Positions 10,339 to 19,583 are shown, counted from the first letter of the stretch. The stretch: DNA of 64,000 nt from Collinsella intestinalis DSM 13280 (GCF_000156175.1 NZ_GG692710.1:856778-920777); one strand, 5' to 3'. Notes: a model not told the origin generated them from the sequence alone. Program-made: numbers and translations.

Positions 10339-11031
10339 TCAGCCTGCAAGCTGTCCGTTCATCAGGCGATATCCCACACCGCGCACGGTCTCGATCCGCG
10401 CCGGTGACTCCAGTTTTTCAAGCTTGCCACGCAGCGCGTGAACCAATACCTCGATACGATTGTCGACCAACGACACATGAGGTCCCCAAAGCCGAACGGC
10501 CAAATCGCTCTTGGAGACAGGGCTTCCCGAGCGCCCCATGAACGCCTCAAGGAGCAACGCTTCCTTCGGCGTCAGCTCAACGGCAACTGCGCCCCCACGG
10601 GCCTGCACAGACAACTTTTCCACATCAAGCACAAGTCCGCACGCCTCGATCGCATTGTTCGGCCGGTAGGTTGCCGGGCGGCGCGTGACCGCGCGAATGC
10701 GGGCGAGCAGTTCGCTTGCATGAAACGGCTTGGGAAGATAATCATCCGCACCGGCGTCGAGCCCCGCCACGCGGTCGCCAACGCCCTGTCGGGCGGTGAG
10801 CAGGATAACGGGAACCACGCTGCCCGCCTCGCGCAGCTTGCGCAGAACATCCATACCGCTCATGTCGGGCAGCATGATGTCGAGAAGAAGCACATCGTAT
10901 GCGCCCGTAAGCGCCATGGCGAGACCATCGGCGCCAATGTGCGCGACATCGGCACCGTAACCGCTTTTGCGCAATATCTCGGCCACCGCCTCTGCCAGAC
11001 GCGGTGTATCTTCAATCAGCAGCACGCGCAT
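10339..11031 (-). CDS. OmpR/PhoB-family response regulator
   Basis: 230-residue DNA-binding response regulator. The receiver domain (1-115) has the acidic pocket (IEDT), the phosphoacceptor Asp51 (LLLDIMLPD), the conserved threonine in LLTA and Lys101 (PKPF). A winged-helix output domain (about 130-225) ends in the typical ETVRGVGYRL. The ATG at 11031 has a GGGAGG ribosome site. It is the first gene of a two-gene unit with the truncated kinase, so it may now depend on another phosphodonor. Confidence 0.92.
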   Translation of the reverse strand: MRVLLIEDTPRLAEAVAEILRKSGYGADVAHIGADGLAMALTGAYDVLLLDIMLPDMSGMDVLRKLREAGSVVPVILLTARQGVGDRVAGLDAGADDYLPKPFHASELLARIRAVTRRPATYRPNNAIEACGLVLDVEKLSVQARGGAVAVELTPKEALLLEAFMGRSGSPVSKSDLAVRLWGPHVSLVDNRIEVLVHALRGKLEKLESPARIETVRGVGYRLMNGQLAG

Positions 11032-11141
11032 CGGAGCACCTCCCTTCGAGCGCAGCGCCTCTCGTATGAGGCGCATCCCACTCGTTGCCTAGAGAATACC
11101 CGAGCAAGCTGATAAGAACCTGAGAGACGCACAGGACAAAC

Positions 11142-11204
11142 GTCTCAATTCGTACCTGTCCCCAATCGAGACGGTCTCACATGGGGACAGGCACAAATTG
11201 AGAC
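11142..11204. repeat. Dispersed palindromic element, long form
   Basis: Two 22-base arms (about 11142-11163 and 11183-11204) pair with two mismatches and contain the family blocks GTCTCAATT and CCTGTCCCC. The loop holds a second dyad, GAGACGGTCTC. It lies between the response regulator gene and the MerR gene. It is the only copy here placed upstream of genes rather than beside a stop codon. Confidence 0.7.
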
Positions 11205-11234
11205 ATGTTTGGGCATGGAGCATTTGTGGGTGCT

Positions 11235-11265
11235 TTGACTCGTACGTTACGTCTGGGTTTTTACT
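11235..11265 (+). promoter_or_regulatory. merR-family gene promoter with long spacer
   Basis: TTGACT (11235-11240) is followed after 19 bp by TTTACT (11260-11265); TACTAT at 11262-11267 would give 21 bp. The spacer holds ACGTTACGTCTGGGT (11244-11258), identical to the MFS promoter block at 2155-2169. This is consistent with autoregulation. Confidence 0.5.
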
Positions 11266-11322
11266 ATCGGTGGGTACAACACGCGATGAGCCCAATCCAA
11301 CCGACCCCACGGAGGAGCGCAG

Positions 11323-12174
11323 ATGAAAAGCAGCGAGCTTGCACGCATGGCAGGCGTGAGCGTCCGCACCCTGAGGCACTATCACGCCATTGGCCTGCTG
11401 CCAGAACCACCGCGCGGCGATAACGGCTATCGTGACTACGAGCCCACGCACCTCTTGCGCCTCCTTCGCATCCGTCAGCTGGCCTCACTCGGTTTCTCCC
11501 TCGAGCAAATCGGTCCTATGCTTCAGGACCTCGATGCCGAGCGCGCTGAGGGCGACGAGTGCCGCGGCGAGTCCGATCGACTGCTCGACGACCTCGACAG
11601 ACAGCTTCAAGAGCAGATCACCCAGCTCGAGCAACAGCGCGAGCTCATCGTGCGCATCCGCTCCGGCCAGGGCGAGCCCGACTATCCCGCCCGTGCCGCC
11701 CGCGCACTCGAAGCGATCGAGGACTTCGAACGCACGAGCCATGGACAGGGCTTTTTGCTCTGCGCGCTCACGGGCAACGACAAGACCGCGATGGGCGTGG
11801 CGGCGCACCTGTACTCCGACGACGAACTCGCCGAAATCGAACGCATCTTCCACGCCATCCCCGAGCGCGGCCTCACGCAGGAGTACCTCCATGTGAGCCG
11901 GCTCATGGACACGCTGCCGGCTCACGCGAGCACCGAGCGCCGTGAGGCCGCCATCGAAGCCGGCCTGGCTTTCCTCGAAAAGATTGACGATTGCTTCGAC
12001 GTCCGCAACTGGCTCCGGCCCGACAAGGATTACGAGCTCGTACTCGAGAACATGGCCTCGGAACACTACAACGATGCGCAGATTGCCGCGTCCGACGAGC
12101 TGTTCACGCGGTTCACGCGACGCATGGCCGAGCGCGCGGAACACGGTGGGTGCATATCGTCGACCGAGGCCTGA
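11323..12174 (+). CDS. MerR-family transcriptional regulator
   Basis: 283-residue regulator. The N-terminal winged helix (1-70) has the family pattern SELARMAGVSVRTLRHYHAIGL and NGYRDY. A dimerising helix follows (about 85-115, a run rich in Gln and Leu), and then a roughly 165-residue helical C-terminal domain of unknown ligand. That length is like drug-sensing members (TipA/BmrR class), but no TipAS signature is clear. The ATG at 11323 has GGAGGAG upstream. The promoter shares a 15-base element with the MFS exporter promoter 9 kb away, so the exporter is a candidate target. Confidence 0.88.
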   Translation: MKSSELARMAGVSVRTLRHYHAIGLLPEPPRGDNGYRDYEPTHLLRLLRIRQLASLGFSLEQIGPMLQDLDAERAEGDECRGESDRLLDDLDRQLQEQITQLEQQRELIVRIRSGQGEPDYPARAARALEAIEDFERTSHGQGFLLCALTGNDKTAMGVAAHLYSDDELAEIERIFHAIPERGLTQEYLHVSRLMDTLPAHASTERREAAIEAGLAFLEKIDDCFDVRNWLRPDKDYELVLENMASEHYNDAQIAASDELFTRFTRRMAERAEHGGCISSTEA

Positions 12175-12332
12175 CGCATCCGACATGGCATCCGGGCGGC
12201 TGGGGCTTGTCGAGCCGGATTCTGGCCCGGCTCGGCACGCCCCGGCCGCCCGTCATAAAGCGCCCGTGATTGGGAACACTCAGTTGTGTGAGAATTCAAA
12301 TCGAACCCGTTGTACGCACCAGAGGAGTTCCC

Positions 12333-13103
12333 GTGGAAGGCCTGTTCTCCATCTTCAAAATCCCGCTCGTGCAAAGCTCGCTGTGGGCACTCGCCCTTGC
12401 ACTCGCAACCGCCATCGCTGCTCGCGTGGCAACGCGCATCCTCAAGCGCTACCTCAATCAGGAGAGCAATCCCCTGCCCTCTTCCAGCATCATCATCAAT
12501 ATCGCCCGCGGCGTGATCTGGGCGACGGGCATCAGCGTCATCTTGGATGCATGTTTTGGCGTCAACGCCAATGCGCTCGTAGCTGCTCTTGGCGTCGGCG
12601 GTATCGCCGTCTCGCTCGGCTTCCAAGACACGCTGTCCAACCTCATCGGCGGCTTGCAGGTGACCTTCATGGGGATCGTCAAGCCAGGCGACAATATCGA
12701 GGTCGGGGCGGAGGCCGGTGTCGTGCAAGACGTGACGTGGCGTCACACCACCATCCGCGACGCCATGGGGCAGACGGTGATCATCCCCAACTCGATCATT
12801 TCAAAGACCGCCCTCGTGCATCTGCTGCCGGCCAACCGCGTGGTTGTTCCGTTCGCCGTACCGCGCGTTGGCGAGGATGGCTGTGCCCATACTCAGCACA
12901 TGGACGATCTCGCCAAGCAGCTCGCCAGCCTGGCGCTCGAAGCCGGCGAGGGCGTCTCCCCCGTCATCGACGGCCCGCGCGTCCTGTTCTCCGAGATCTC
13001 GGAGCTCGGCATCAAGGGCAAGATCATCTTGCAGGTCGAGGACACGTCGAAGACCTCCGCCGCTGCAGACGCCATCGTACGCGCTATCGCAGCGCTCGTA
13101 TAG
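12333..13103 (+). CDS. Small-conductance mechanosensitive channel (MscS family)
   Basis: 256-residue inner-membrane channel. The pore-lining helix region reads ALGVGGIAVSLGFQDTLSNL, the glycine/alanine pattern of MscS TM3, and is followed by a beta domain (PGDNIEVGAEAGVVQDV...TVIIPNS) and a C-terminal alpha/beta domain. The length matches minimal MscS. The GTG at 12333 is chosen because GAGGAG precedes it by five bases; the earlier in-frame ATG at 12270 has no ribosome site. Role: release of solutes on osmotic downshock. Confidence 0.88.
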   Translation: MEGLFSIFKIPLVQSSLWALALALATAIAARVATRILKRYLNQESNPLPSSSIIINIARGVIWATGISVILDACFGVNANALVAALGVGGIAVSLGFQDTLSNLIGGLQVTFMGIVKPGDNIEVGAEAGVVQDVTWRHTTIRDAMGQTVIIPNSIISKTALVHLLPANRVVVPFAVPRVGEDGCAHTQHMDDLAKQLASLALEAGEGVSPVIDGPRVLFSEISELGIKGKIILQVEDTSKTSAAADAIVRAIAALV

Positions 13104-13230
13104 GTCCTTCTCGCAGTCGAGTCGCCTCCGCGATCCGTTCTCCGCGTTTCGAGCACCGCAATCGGAATGCCGCGATTCGCGTATCGTGGCCCGTTCGCCC
13201 CACTTCCCGCTCATATACCCCTTCAAACAA

Positions 13231-13264
13231 ATGGCGCTCGTGGATCGGCATCCACGGGCGCCAT
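13231..13264. terminator. Bidirectional terminator between convergent genes
   Basis: 15-base arms (13231-13245 and 13250-13264) with one mismatch and a CGGC loop. On the minus strand TTTGTTTG follows. It lies between mscS (+) and the HAAS-domain gene (-). Confidence 0.7.
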
Positions 13265-13301
13265 CTTCATCTTCCGTCAGCTCAACTGAGAAGGCTCTCC
13301 C

Positions 13302-14441
13302 CTACTTCCATTCCTTCTCAGCAACATCCACCATGTTCTCTACGAACTTGCGGCGATACAGGTTATCCTCCTTTATCTGGTGCCAACCCGCCTCGTTCAC
13401 CAGCAGATCATCCAGGCGCACGCCGTAGCGGCTTTGCACCTCGTCGCGCTTGAAGACATAGTAGCTCTCGTCGAGCGGCTCATCGCTTTCCGTCAGCGTA
13501 ATCTGGATCTCGTTGACGAGCGGCATGGCGCAGAACACAGCGGTCACATCGTATGCGAGAGCGGCATCGACCGAATCGCCCTCGAGGGTCTCGGGCAGCT
13601 CGCGATACGCGAGACTCAGCACATCGACGCCCTTCGTCACATCGACATCGCTCGCGTATTCTCCCATGGGCAGTGAGCGCAGAAGCGCCTCCACCTTGGC
13701 GGCGTCAGCGAGATCGGTGTCGACATATTCCGCGACGACACCATAGCCGGCATTCACAACCTCCTCGGCGAGCTCATCCCCGAGCTCGCCATCGACCCAG
13801 ACCTGGCCATTCTCATCGATGAAGATCTCAGAGTTCTTCTTAGTAGGGGTGGGGTTGGTATTGCCCGCAGCAGTCGACCCCGATCCGGAAGAACCCTCGC
13901 CCCGGGAGGCATCAACGTTCTCCACGTGCTCGGTCTGCTCGCCATCGTACTGATCGAATGCCTTGATGCCAAACATCAGGCTGCACCCGGCAAAGCCGAT
14001 ACCCATAACCAGAAGACCGATTAGAACGCATGCCAGCACGAAGGGCCATGTGCGCTTGCGTGGCGATGATTGCTCAGGTTGTTGATGAAGAACCGCGACA
14101 TTTTCCGTAATTGGCGTGGGGCCATCATGGGGCGTGCTCGCAACGGGATCCACTTGATCGGGGTCATGCGAATCCCCAGATTCATCGGCAACATCGCTTA
14201 TGTCGTCCCCATCGCACTCATCCGACGAGGAGTCCGTCGGATTCTCGATGATGACGTCATCGATACTCGTCATGCTTTCCTTTGTCTGAGCAATCGCCTC
14301 GGATTCATCCAAGCCACTGGCGATCAAATCCTCGTAGCGGGCAACGAGATTGCCGTAGATCTCTTCTTTTAGCTCGATGTTCTCAGGAGTAAGCACCTTG
14401 CCTTCGAACAGGTGCTCAACGTACATGCGAAGCTCATTCAT
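13302..14441 (-). CDS. HAAS-domain membrane protein regulated with PadR
   Basis: 379-residue protein. Residues 1-60 resemble the helical HAAS/permease-prefix domain that is normally encoded next to PadR regulators (LKEEIYGNLVARYEDLIASG...EAIAQTKESM). A poorly conserved acidic linker follows (65-125), then one membrane helix (about 131-155), and an extracytoplasmic C-terminal part with an Asp/Asn-rich tether (170-205). Its start ATG overlaps the PadR stop by four bases, the usual PadR-HAAS coupling. No enzymatic motif was seen; a signalling or surface role is inferred. Confidence 0.65.
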   Translation of the reverse strand: MNELRMYVEHLFEGKVLTPENIELKEEIYGNLVARYEDLIASGLDESEAIAQTKESMTSIDDVIIENPTDSSSDECDGDDISDVADESGDSHDPDQVDPVASTPHDGPTPITENVAVLHQQPEQSSPRKRTWPFVLACVLIGLLVMGIGFAGCSLMFGIKAFDQYDGEQTEHVENVDASRGEGSSGSGSTAAGNTNPTPTKKNSEIFIDENGQVWVDGELGDELAEEVVNAGYGVVAEYVDTDLADAAKVEALLRSLPMGEYASDVDVTKGVDVLSLAYRELPETLEGDSVDAALAYDVTAVFCAMPLVNEIQITLTESDEPLDESYYVFKRDEVQSRYGVRLDDLLVNEAGWHQIKEDNLYRRKFVENMVDVAEKEWK

Positions 14442-14788
14442 TGTTCGCTCCCATCCATGATCAACAGTCGGTCAATGATTCCACGGACGCGCTCCCAACG
14501 CTCAGTTGCCTCGACAAGCTCCTGAGCACCGGCATCCGTCAGCCGATAGTATTTTCGACGCGCGCCTTGCGTCTCGTTTCCCCAAAAGCTCTCAACGAAC
14601 TTTTGACCTTCGAGACGTTTGAGACTCGTGTAGAGAGAAGGCTCCTTCATCTCATACTCGCCCAAACTCGCGGTGCCAATCGATTTGAGAATCTCATACC
14701 CATAGCTGTCACCCTTCGACAGCGTTTTGAGAATGATGGCATCGATATTGCCTCGAATGAGATCGCTCACGGCATCACGGCTCGCCAT
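14438..14788 (-). CDS. PadR-family transcriptional regulator
   Basis: 116-residue winged-helix repressor. The core reads ILKTLSKGDSYGYEILKSI with the YGYEI signature, then EPSLYTSLKRLEGQKFVESFW and RRKYYRLTDAG, followed by a C-terminal dimer helix. The ATG at 14788 has GGAGG eight bases upstream and is preferred to the GTG three codons earlier. It is the first gene of a two-gene operon. A perfect 7-bp dyad at 14832-14856 lies in the probable promoter and could be its own operator. Confidence 0.9.
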   Translation of the reverse strand: MASRDAVSDLIRGNIDAIILKTLSKGDSYGYEILKSIGTASLGEYEMKEPSLYTSLKRLEGQKFVESFWGNETQGARRKYYRLTDAGAQELVEATERWERVRGIIDRLLIMDGSEQ

Positions 14789-14831
14789 ATCGGTCACCTC
14801 CCCATGGTTTGACGTTGAGGTAACTGTATCA

Positions 14832-14856
14832 CAGAGTACTATGTGTGTCGATGTAC
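14832..14856. promoter_or_regulatory. Candidate PadR operator
   Basis: AGAGTAC (14832-14838) and GTACTCT (14850-14856) form an exact dyad with an 11-base centre containing ATGTGTCGATGT. It sits 44-68 bases upstream of the padR start. Confidence 0.4.
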
Positions 14857-14949
14857 TCTTTCAGATATATATTTACGAACACTCAGAGAAGGTTGCTCTT
14901 CCTGTTACGTCGCACAGGGCACTCCAGGTATTCAGCCCGATCCTTGAAG

Positions 14950-14991
14950 AGCTAAAAGAAAAACCCGGCTCGCACAAGGCGAACCGGGTTT
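14950..14991 (-). terminator. Terminator after rplA
   Basis: Stem AAACCCGG (14961-14968) / CCGGGTTT (14984-14991), with a further inner TCGC/GCGA pairing. On the minus strand TTTCTTTT follows. It ends the secE-nusG-rplK-rplA run; rplJ and rplL are not next. Confidence 0.88.
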
Positions 14992-15021
14992 CCGAGTCAA
15001 ATGAGTTAAGCGAAATATCGC

Positions 15022-15732
15022 TTAGGCCTCCATGAAGTTGCGCTGGACGGCGGAGTCGATCTTGACGCCAGGGCCCATCGTGGAGGACACGGAGATGCTC
15101 TTGACGTACTTGCCCTTGGCGGAAGCGGGCTTGACGCGCAGGATCTCGGTGTAGAGGGCAGCATAGTTCTCAACGAGCTTCTGCTCATCGAAGGAGACGC
15201 GACCCAGCGGAACGTGGCAGATGCCGTAACGGTCGGCACGATACTCAACGCGGCCAGCCTTGAGCTCGGAGACCATCTTGGCGACGTCCATGGTCACGGT
15301 GCCGAGCTTGGGGTTCGGCATGAGGCCACGGGGACCGAGGATCTTACCGATGCGACCAACCTTGGCCATCATCATCGGGGTGGCGATGGCAGCGTCGAAA
15401 TTGATCTCGCCCTTCTGGATCTGGGCGATGAGCTCGTCGGAACCGATGACGTCGGCGCCGGCCTCAGCGGCCTGCTCGGCCTGAGCGCCCTCGGCGAAGA
15501 CGGCGACACGGACGGTCTTGCCGGTGCCGTGGGGCAGGGAGATGGAGCCACGGATGTTCTGATCGGCCTTACGGGTGTCGATGCCGAGGCGGAAGTGAGC
15601 CTCAACGGTCTCGTCGAACTTGGCGTTAGCAAGCTCCTTCACGAGCTTGACGGCCTCGAGCGGCGTGTAAACGGCAGCGCGGTCAACCTTAGCGGCGGCC
15701 TCACGGAACTTCTTGCCATGCTTGGTAGCCAT
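15022..15732 (-). CDS. rplA: 50S ribosomal protein L1
   Basis: 236-residue large-subunit protein that binds 23S rRNA at the L1 stalk and is usually also a translational repressor of its own operon. The signature region [22 protein letters not shown] is intact and the length is normal. The ATG at 15732 follows AGGAGG; the longer frame begins inside the leader. It is the last gene of the unit. Confidence 0.97.
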   Translation of the reverse strand: MATKHGKKFREAAAKVDRAAVYTPLEAVKLVKELANAKFDETVEAHFRLGIDTRKADQNIRGSISLPHGTGKTVRVAVFAEGAQAEQAAEAGADVIGSDELIAQIQKGEINFDAAIATPMMMAKVGRIGKILGPRGLMPNPKLGTVTMDVAKMVSELKAGRVEYRADRYGICHVPLGRVSFDEQKLVENYAALYTEILRVKPASAKGKYVKSISVSSTMGPGVKIDSAVQRNFMEA

Positions 15733-15826
15733 GTCATTACCTCCTGTGGTACAAGCGGGAAAACCCTCCCACATCGTTCACGTGCCCTTGTGGCACGAGA
15801 GTTACTGAAATGCGATGAGATGCGCG

Positions 15827-16255
15827 TTACTCGGCAATGGTGACGCCCATGGAACGGGCGGTGCCGGCAACGATCTTCTTGGCGGCATCAATGTCGTTGG
15901 CATTGAGATCGGGCATCTTGATCTCGGCGATCTTGGTGAGCTGCTCGTCGGTGAGCTGGCCGACCTTGTCGCGCTGAGGAACGGCGGAGCCGCCCTTAAG
16001 ACCGAGCTCCTTCTTGATCAGGTGAGCCGCAGGCGGGGTCTTGCACACGAAATCGAAGCTACGATCCTCGAAGACGGTGATGACGACCGGGATAATGTCA
16101 CCCATCTTGTCCTGCGTGGCGGCGTTGAAGGCCTGGCAGAACTGCATGATGTTGACCTGGGCGGCACCGAGGGCGGGGCCCACGGGAGGAGCCGGGTTGG
16201 CCTTGCCGGCCGGAATCTGAAGCTTGATGACGGTGGCAATCTTCTTCTCTGCCAT
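15827..16255 (-). CDS. rplK: 50S ribosomal protein L11
   Basis: 142-residue protein of the GTPase-associated centre. It has the N-terminal proline-rich linker ([14 protein letters not shown]) and the C-terminal rRNA-binding domain ending in GTARSMGV. It starts with a strong AAGGAAGG site. It sits 95 bases before rplA, as in most bacteria. Confidence 0.98.
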   Translation of the reverse strand: MAEKKIATVIKLQIPAGKANPAPPVGPALGAAQVNIMQFCQAFNAATQDKMGDIIPVVITVFEDRSFDFVCKTPPAAHLIKKELGLKGGSAVPQRDKVGQLTDEQLTKIAEIKMPDLNANDIDAAKKIVAGTARSMGVTIAE

Positions 16256-16378
16256 GTCACACCTTCCTTAACAACGAATGAACGTAAAAAGCTATATATC
16301 GTCAGCGCATTCGCGTTAGAAGCACGAGTTCCGATGAGCGGTCGGACTCGAAGCGCGGCACGCGGACAAACACGGAAA

Positions 16379-16918
16379 CTAGGCGATGACCTCGATCTGC
16401 TCGAACCCAAGCTCGACCGGCGTCTCGCGGCCGAAGATGAGGAGCGTGACCTTGACCTTGCCCTGCTCGGGCATAACCTCGGAGACCTTGCCGTCGAAGT
16501 CGGCGAGCGGACCGTTGGTGACGCGAATCGAAGTACCGACCTCAATATCCACGACAGCACGCTTGGGAGCGGAAGAACCCTTATCGGTCTTGCGCATCAT
16601 CTTGTTGTACTCATCGCGGGAAAGCGGAGCGGGCTTGCCGCTGCCGCCGAGGAAACCGGTGACACCAGGGGTGTTGCGGACGCACGTCCAGGCATCATCA
16701 TCCATCTCCATACGGACGAGGACATAGCCGGGGAAAATCTTGACGTCCTTCTCGTCGCGCTTGCCACCCTCTTTGAGCTCGGTGACATGTTCGGTCGGGA
16801 TCTGGATATCGAAGATACGATCCTGCATGCCCATGGTCTCGATGCGGTGCTCGAGATCGGACTTGACGCGGTTCTCGTATCCGGAATAAGTGTGAACGAC
16901 GTACCAACGCTTGGACAT
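16379..16918 (-). CDS. nusG: Transcription antitermination factor NusG
   Basis: 179-residue RNA polymerase-associated factor. The NGN domain (YVVHTYSGYENRVK at the start) carries the FPGYVLVRM strand and GVTGFLGG, and a C-terminal KOW domain has the VEVGTSIRVTNGPLADF-type turn that contacts NusE or Rho. It starts four bases after the secE stop with GGGGG as ribosome site. Confidence 0.97.
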   Translation of the reverse strand: MSKRWYVVHTYSGYENRVKSDLEHRIETMGMQDRIFDIQIPTEHVTELKEGGKRDEKDVKIFPGYVLVRMEMDDDAWTCVRNTPGVTGFLGGSGKPAPLSRDEYNKMMRKTDKGSSAPKRAVVDIEVGTSIRVTNGPLADFDGKVSEVMPEQGKVKVTLLIFGRETPVELGFEQIEVIA

Positions 16919-16922
16919 CTGC

Positions 16923-17177
16923 TTACCCCCTCAGGCTTGCGAAGAGCACGAGGCCCTGACCGATGACAAGGTCGAGGAGCGCGATGGCCACACCGACGAC
17001 GAAGAGCGAAGCGCACACCGCGACCGTGTAGTTGACGAGCTCGTTCTTAGTAGGCCACACGACGCGCTTCATCTCGGAGCGCACAGAAGCCAGATACGCC
17101 TTGCCGCGAGCGAACAGACCGGTCTTTTTCTCGGTCTTCTTCTGAGCGGACTTCTTGGTGCTCTTGTTATTGGCCAT
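16923..17177 (-). CDS. secE: Preprotein translocase subunit SecE
   Basis: 84-residue single-span SecE. A lysine-rich N-terminal tail (1-30) is followed by the conserved amphipathic segment VRSEMKRVVWPTKNEL and one membrane helix (about 50-72). It forms SecYEG with SecY (not in this window). It starts with a GGAGG site and is nearly contiguous with nusG. Confidence 0.96.
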   Translation of the reverse strand: MANNKSTKKSAQKKTEKKTGLFARGKAYLASVRSEMKRVVWPTKNELVNYTVAVCASLFVVGVAIALLDLVIGQGLVLFASLRG

Positions 17178-17214
17178 TGTGGCTTACCTCCGCGCGTTTG
17201 CGCCTAGACTTTAG

Positions 17215-17242
17215 AAAACGTAAGCCTCACAAGGAGGCTTAC
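17215..17242 (-). terminator. Weak terminator or processing hairpin after tRNA-Trp
   Basis: 9-bp perfect stem GTAAGCCTC (17220-17228) / GAGGCTTAC (17234-17242) with a 5-base loop, then GTTTTC on the minus strand. It lies between tRNA-Trp and secE, so it probably attenuates rather than fully stops. Confidence 0.6.
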
Positions 17243-17252
17243 GATTACAGAC

Positions 17253-17328
<76 letters not shown>

Positions 17329-17341
17329 GTATGCTTAGAGA

Positions 17342-17491
17342 CTAGCGAGTCTCTTTGTGCAGCGTGTGCTTCTTGCACCAAGGGCAGTACTTCTTGATCT
17401 CCATGCGATCAGGCATGTTGGCCTTGTTCTTGGTGGTCGTGTAATTACGACGCTTGCAATCAGTGCAAGCCAGGGTAACCATAGTGCGCAT
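17342..17491 (-). CDS. rpmG: 50S ribosomal protein L33 (zinc-ribbon form)
   Basis: 49-residue ribosomal protein retaining both CxxC pairs (C9/C12 and C36/C39: ACTDC and CPWC), so it is the zinc-binding C+ paralogue. The ATG at 17491 has GGAGG nine bases upstream; the longer frame is not a plausible start. It is followed 13 bases later by tRNA-Trp. Confidence 0.95.
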   Translation of the reverse strand: MRTMVTLACTDCKRRNYTTTKNKANMPDRMEIKKYCPWCKKHTLHKETR

Positions 17492-17701
17492 GTATCTAAA
17501 CCTCCATTTACCGCCCCTACGGGCACGGTCGCTAACATTACCATCGACCATCATGTGATGTCAATGCCAACGGTATTACCGTATCTATTCTGCAAAGGAG
17601 ATTCACAACTTGAACGCAACTCGGAAGAGGAAGAGCGATCAAGGGCAGCGCAGATACGGGAATGCCGCCTTGCCAAGCCAATCACGGCGTAAAGGCTGGC
17701 A

Positions 17702-17738
17702 GAAAAAGGACCCGGCACCAATTGTGGCGCCGGGTCCT
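17702..17738 (-). terminator. Terminator of tuf
   Basis: 10-bp stem AGGACCCGGC (17707-17716) / GCCGGGTCCT (17729-17738) followed on the minus strand by TTTTTC. It lies 33 bases after the tuf stop. Confidence 0.9.
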
Positions 17739-17770
17739 ACAAGTACGCCTAGATCAGCGGGTAACCGAAG

Positions 17771-18961
17771 TTACTCGATGATGGTGGAGACGATACCGGA
17801 ACCCACGGTGTGGCCACCCTCGCGGATAGCGAAGCGCAGGCCCTCCTCCATGGCGATCGGGTGGATGAGCTCGCCGGTGATGGTGATGTGGTCACCAGGC
17901 ATGGCCATCTCGGTGCCCTCGGGCAGACGGACGGAACCGGTCACGTCAGTGGTACGGAAGTAGAACTGAGGACGGTAACCATCGAAGAACGGGGTGTGAC
18001 GGCCACCCTCGTCCTTGGTCAGGACGTAGATCTCACCGGTGAACTTGGTGTGAGGGGTAACGGAACCCGGCTTGCACAGAACCTGGCCGCGCTCGATCTC
18101 CTCGCGCTTGATGCCGCGGAGCAGCAGGCCGACGTTGTCGCCAGCCTCGCAGAAGTCCATGGACTTACGGAACATCTCGATGCCGGTGCAGACCGTGGAC
18201 TTGGTCTCCTTGATGCCGACGATCTCGACGTTGTCGTTGAGCTTGAGCTCGCCGCGCTCGACACGACCGGTGGCGACGGTACCACGACCGGAAATGGTCA
18301 TGACGTCCTCGACGGCCATGAGGAAGGGCTTCTCGTTGTCGCGCTCAGGCGTGGGGATGTACTCGTCAACGGCATTCATGAGCTCGCGGATGGAGTCCAT
18401 CCACTTCTCCTCGCCGTTGAGGGCGCCGAGGGCGGAGCCGCGGACGATCGGCAGATCGTCGCCCGGGAACTCGTACTCGGAGAGCAGGTCGCGGGTCTCC
18501 ATCTCGACGAGGTCGATGAGCTCGTCGTCGTCGACCATGTCGCACTTGTTCAGGAAAACGACGATGTAAGGAACGCCGACCTGACGGGCGAGCAGGATGT
18601 GCTCGCGGGTCTGGGCCATCGGGCCGTCGGTGGCGGCGATAACCAGGATAGCGCCGTCCATCTGAGCAGCACCGGAGATCATGTTCTTGACGTAGTCGGC
18701 GTGGCCGGGGCAGTCAACGTGAGCGTAGTGGCGGCTGGCAGTCTCGTACTCGACGTGGGAGACGGAGATCGTGATGCCGCGCTCGCGCTCCTCGGGAGCC
18801 TTGTCGATGTTCTCGAAGGCGGTGAAGTCGGCCTTGCAGCCCTCAGTCTCAGACAGAGTCTTGGTGATGGCGGCGGTCAGGGTCGTCTTACCGTGGTCAA
18901 CGTGACCGATGGTGCCGATGTTAACATGCGGCTTAGTGCGCTCAAACTTTTCCTTGGCCAT
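17771..18961 (-). CDS. tuf: Elongation factor Tu
   Basis: 396-residue translational GTPase that delivers aminoacyl-tRNA. G1 is [10 protein letters not shown]3 is DCPGH and G4 is NKCD, followed by the two beta-barrel domains. The length is typical. The ATG at 18961 follows AGAAGGAGGG. It lies downstream of tRNA-Tyr, tRNA-Thr and tRNA-Met on the same strand with no terminator seen between, and apart from any rpsL-rpsG-fusA genes, which are not in the window. Confidence 0.98.
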   Translation of the reverse strand: MAKEKFERTKPHVNIGTIGHVDHGKTTLTAAITKTLSETEGCKADFTAFENIDKAPEERERGITISVSHVEYETASRHYAHVDCPGHADYVKNMISGAAQMDGAILVIAATDGPMAQTREHILLARQVGVPYIVVFLNKCDMVDDDELIDLVEMETRDLLSEYEFPGDDLPIVRGSALGALNGEEKWMDSIRELMNAVDEYIPTPERDNEKPFLMAVEDVMTISGRGTVATGRVERGELKLNDNVEIVGIKETKSTVCTGIEMFRKSMDFCEAGDNVGLLLRGIKREEIERGQVLCKPGSVTPHTKFTGEIYVLTKDEGGRHTPFFDGYRPQFYFRTTDVTGSVRLPEGTEMAMPGDHITITGELIHPIAMEEGLRFAIREGGHTVGSGIVSTIIE

Positions 18962-19057
18962 GAAGCCCTCCTTCTGGAAAAGGTTGCTCCCTTTTGGAGC
19001 AAGTCCCTACTTAACTTAAGCGGCCTCCTCGTTTCCTCGGAAGCCGCCATAGTTACC

Positions 19058-19134
19058 TGGTAGCGGTGACTGGATTCGAACCAGTGACAACACGGGTATG
19101 AACCGTGCGCTCTGACCAACTGAGCTACACCGCC
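19058..19134 (-). tRNA. tRNA-Met (anticodon CAT, elongator-type)
   Basis: 77-base tRNA with encoded CCA and anticodon loop TTCATAC. Position 1 is G pairing with T72, not the unpaired C1:A72 of initiators, so it is called an elongator. Confidence 0.9.
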
Positions 19135-19137
19135 AGA

Positions 19138-19213
19138 TGGAGCCTGCAACCAGACTTGAACTGGTGACCTCTTCGTTACCAACGAAGTGCTCTACCGACT
19201 GAGCTATACAGGC
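19138..19213 (-). tRNA. tRNA-Thr (anticodon GGT)
   Basis: 76-base tRNA with encoded CCA; acceptor GCCTGTA / TGCAGGC and anticodon loop TTGGTAA. It is separated from tRNA-Met by three bases. Confidence 0.95.
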
Positions 19214-19218
19214 CTGAC

Positions 19219-19302
19219 TGGTGGGGATGATAGGACTCGAACCTATGAACCCAGAGGGAGCGGATTTACAGTCCGCCGCAGTTGCCGCTGTGCCACATCC
19301 CC
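19219..19302 (-). tRNA. tRNA-Tyr (anticodon GTA)
   Basis: 84-base class II tRNA with a long variable arm, acceptor GGGGATG / CATCCCC, anticodon loop CTGTAAA and encoded CCA. It is the first gene of the tRNA-tuf run. Confidence 0.95.
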
Positions 19303-19583
19303 AGTCATTGTCAAACTCTCGCACGAAGCTGCATTTCTGCGGTGCTCTGTGCTCGAGCGAAGTGAATAATAGAACGTGGCGAGTAAGCGTGTCAACAAAA
19401 GGTTTTATATACACGTGCCCGGGCGTATCGCAGTGCAGGTAGACGGCTTAATCTGCTTATGTTCGACATATGGTGACATGACCTTTTCTCTTTCAAGTCT
19501 CAAATCGCCAGGTTCTACTTTTGCGTGATGCAGCACCGTTTAATCGCCTGTCCGCAATCGAATGCGATTCTGATCCGCTTGTT

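Noticed and set aside
11205-11423. Small plus-strand frame (72 codons) overlapping the merR-family start
   Set aside because: It covers the promoter and the start of a well-supported gene in a different frame and has no family resemblance.
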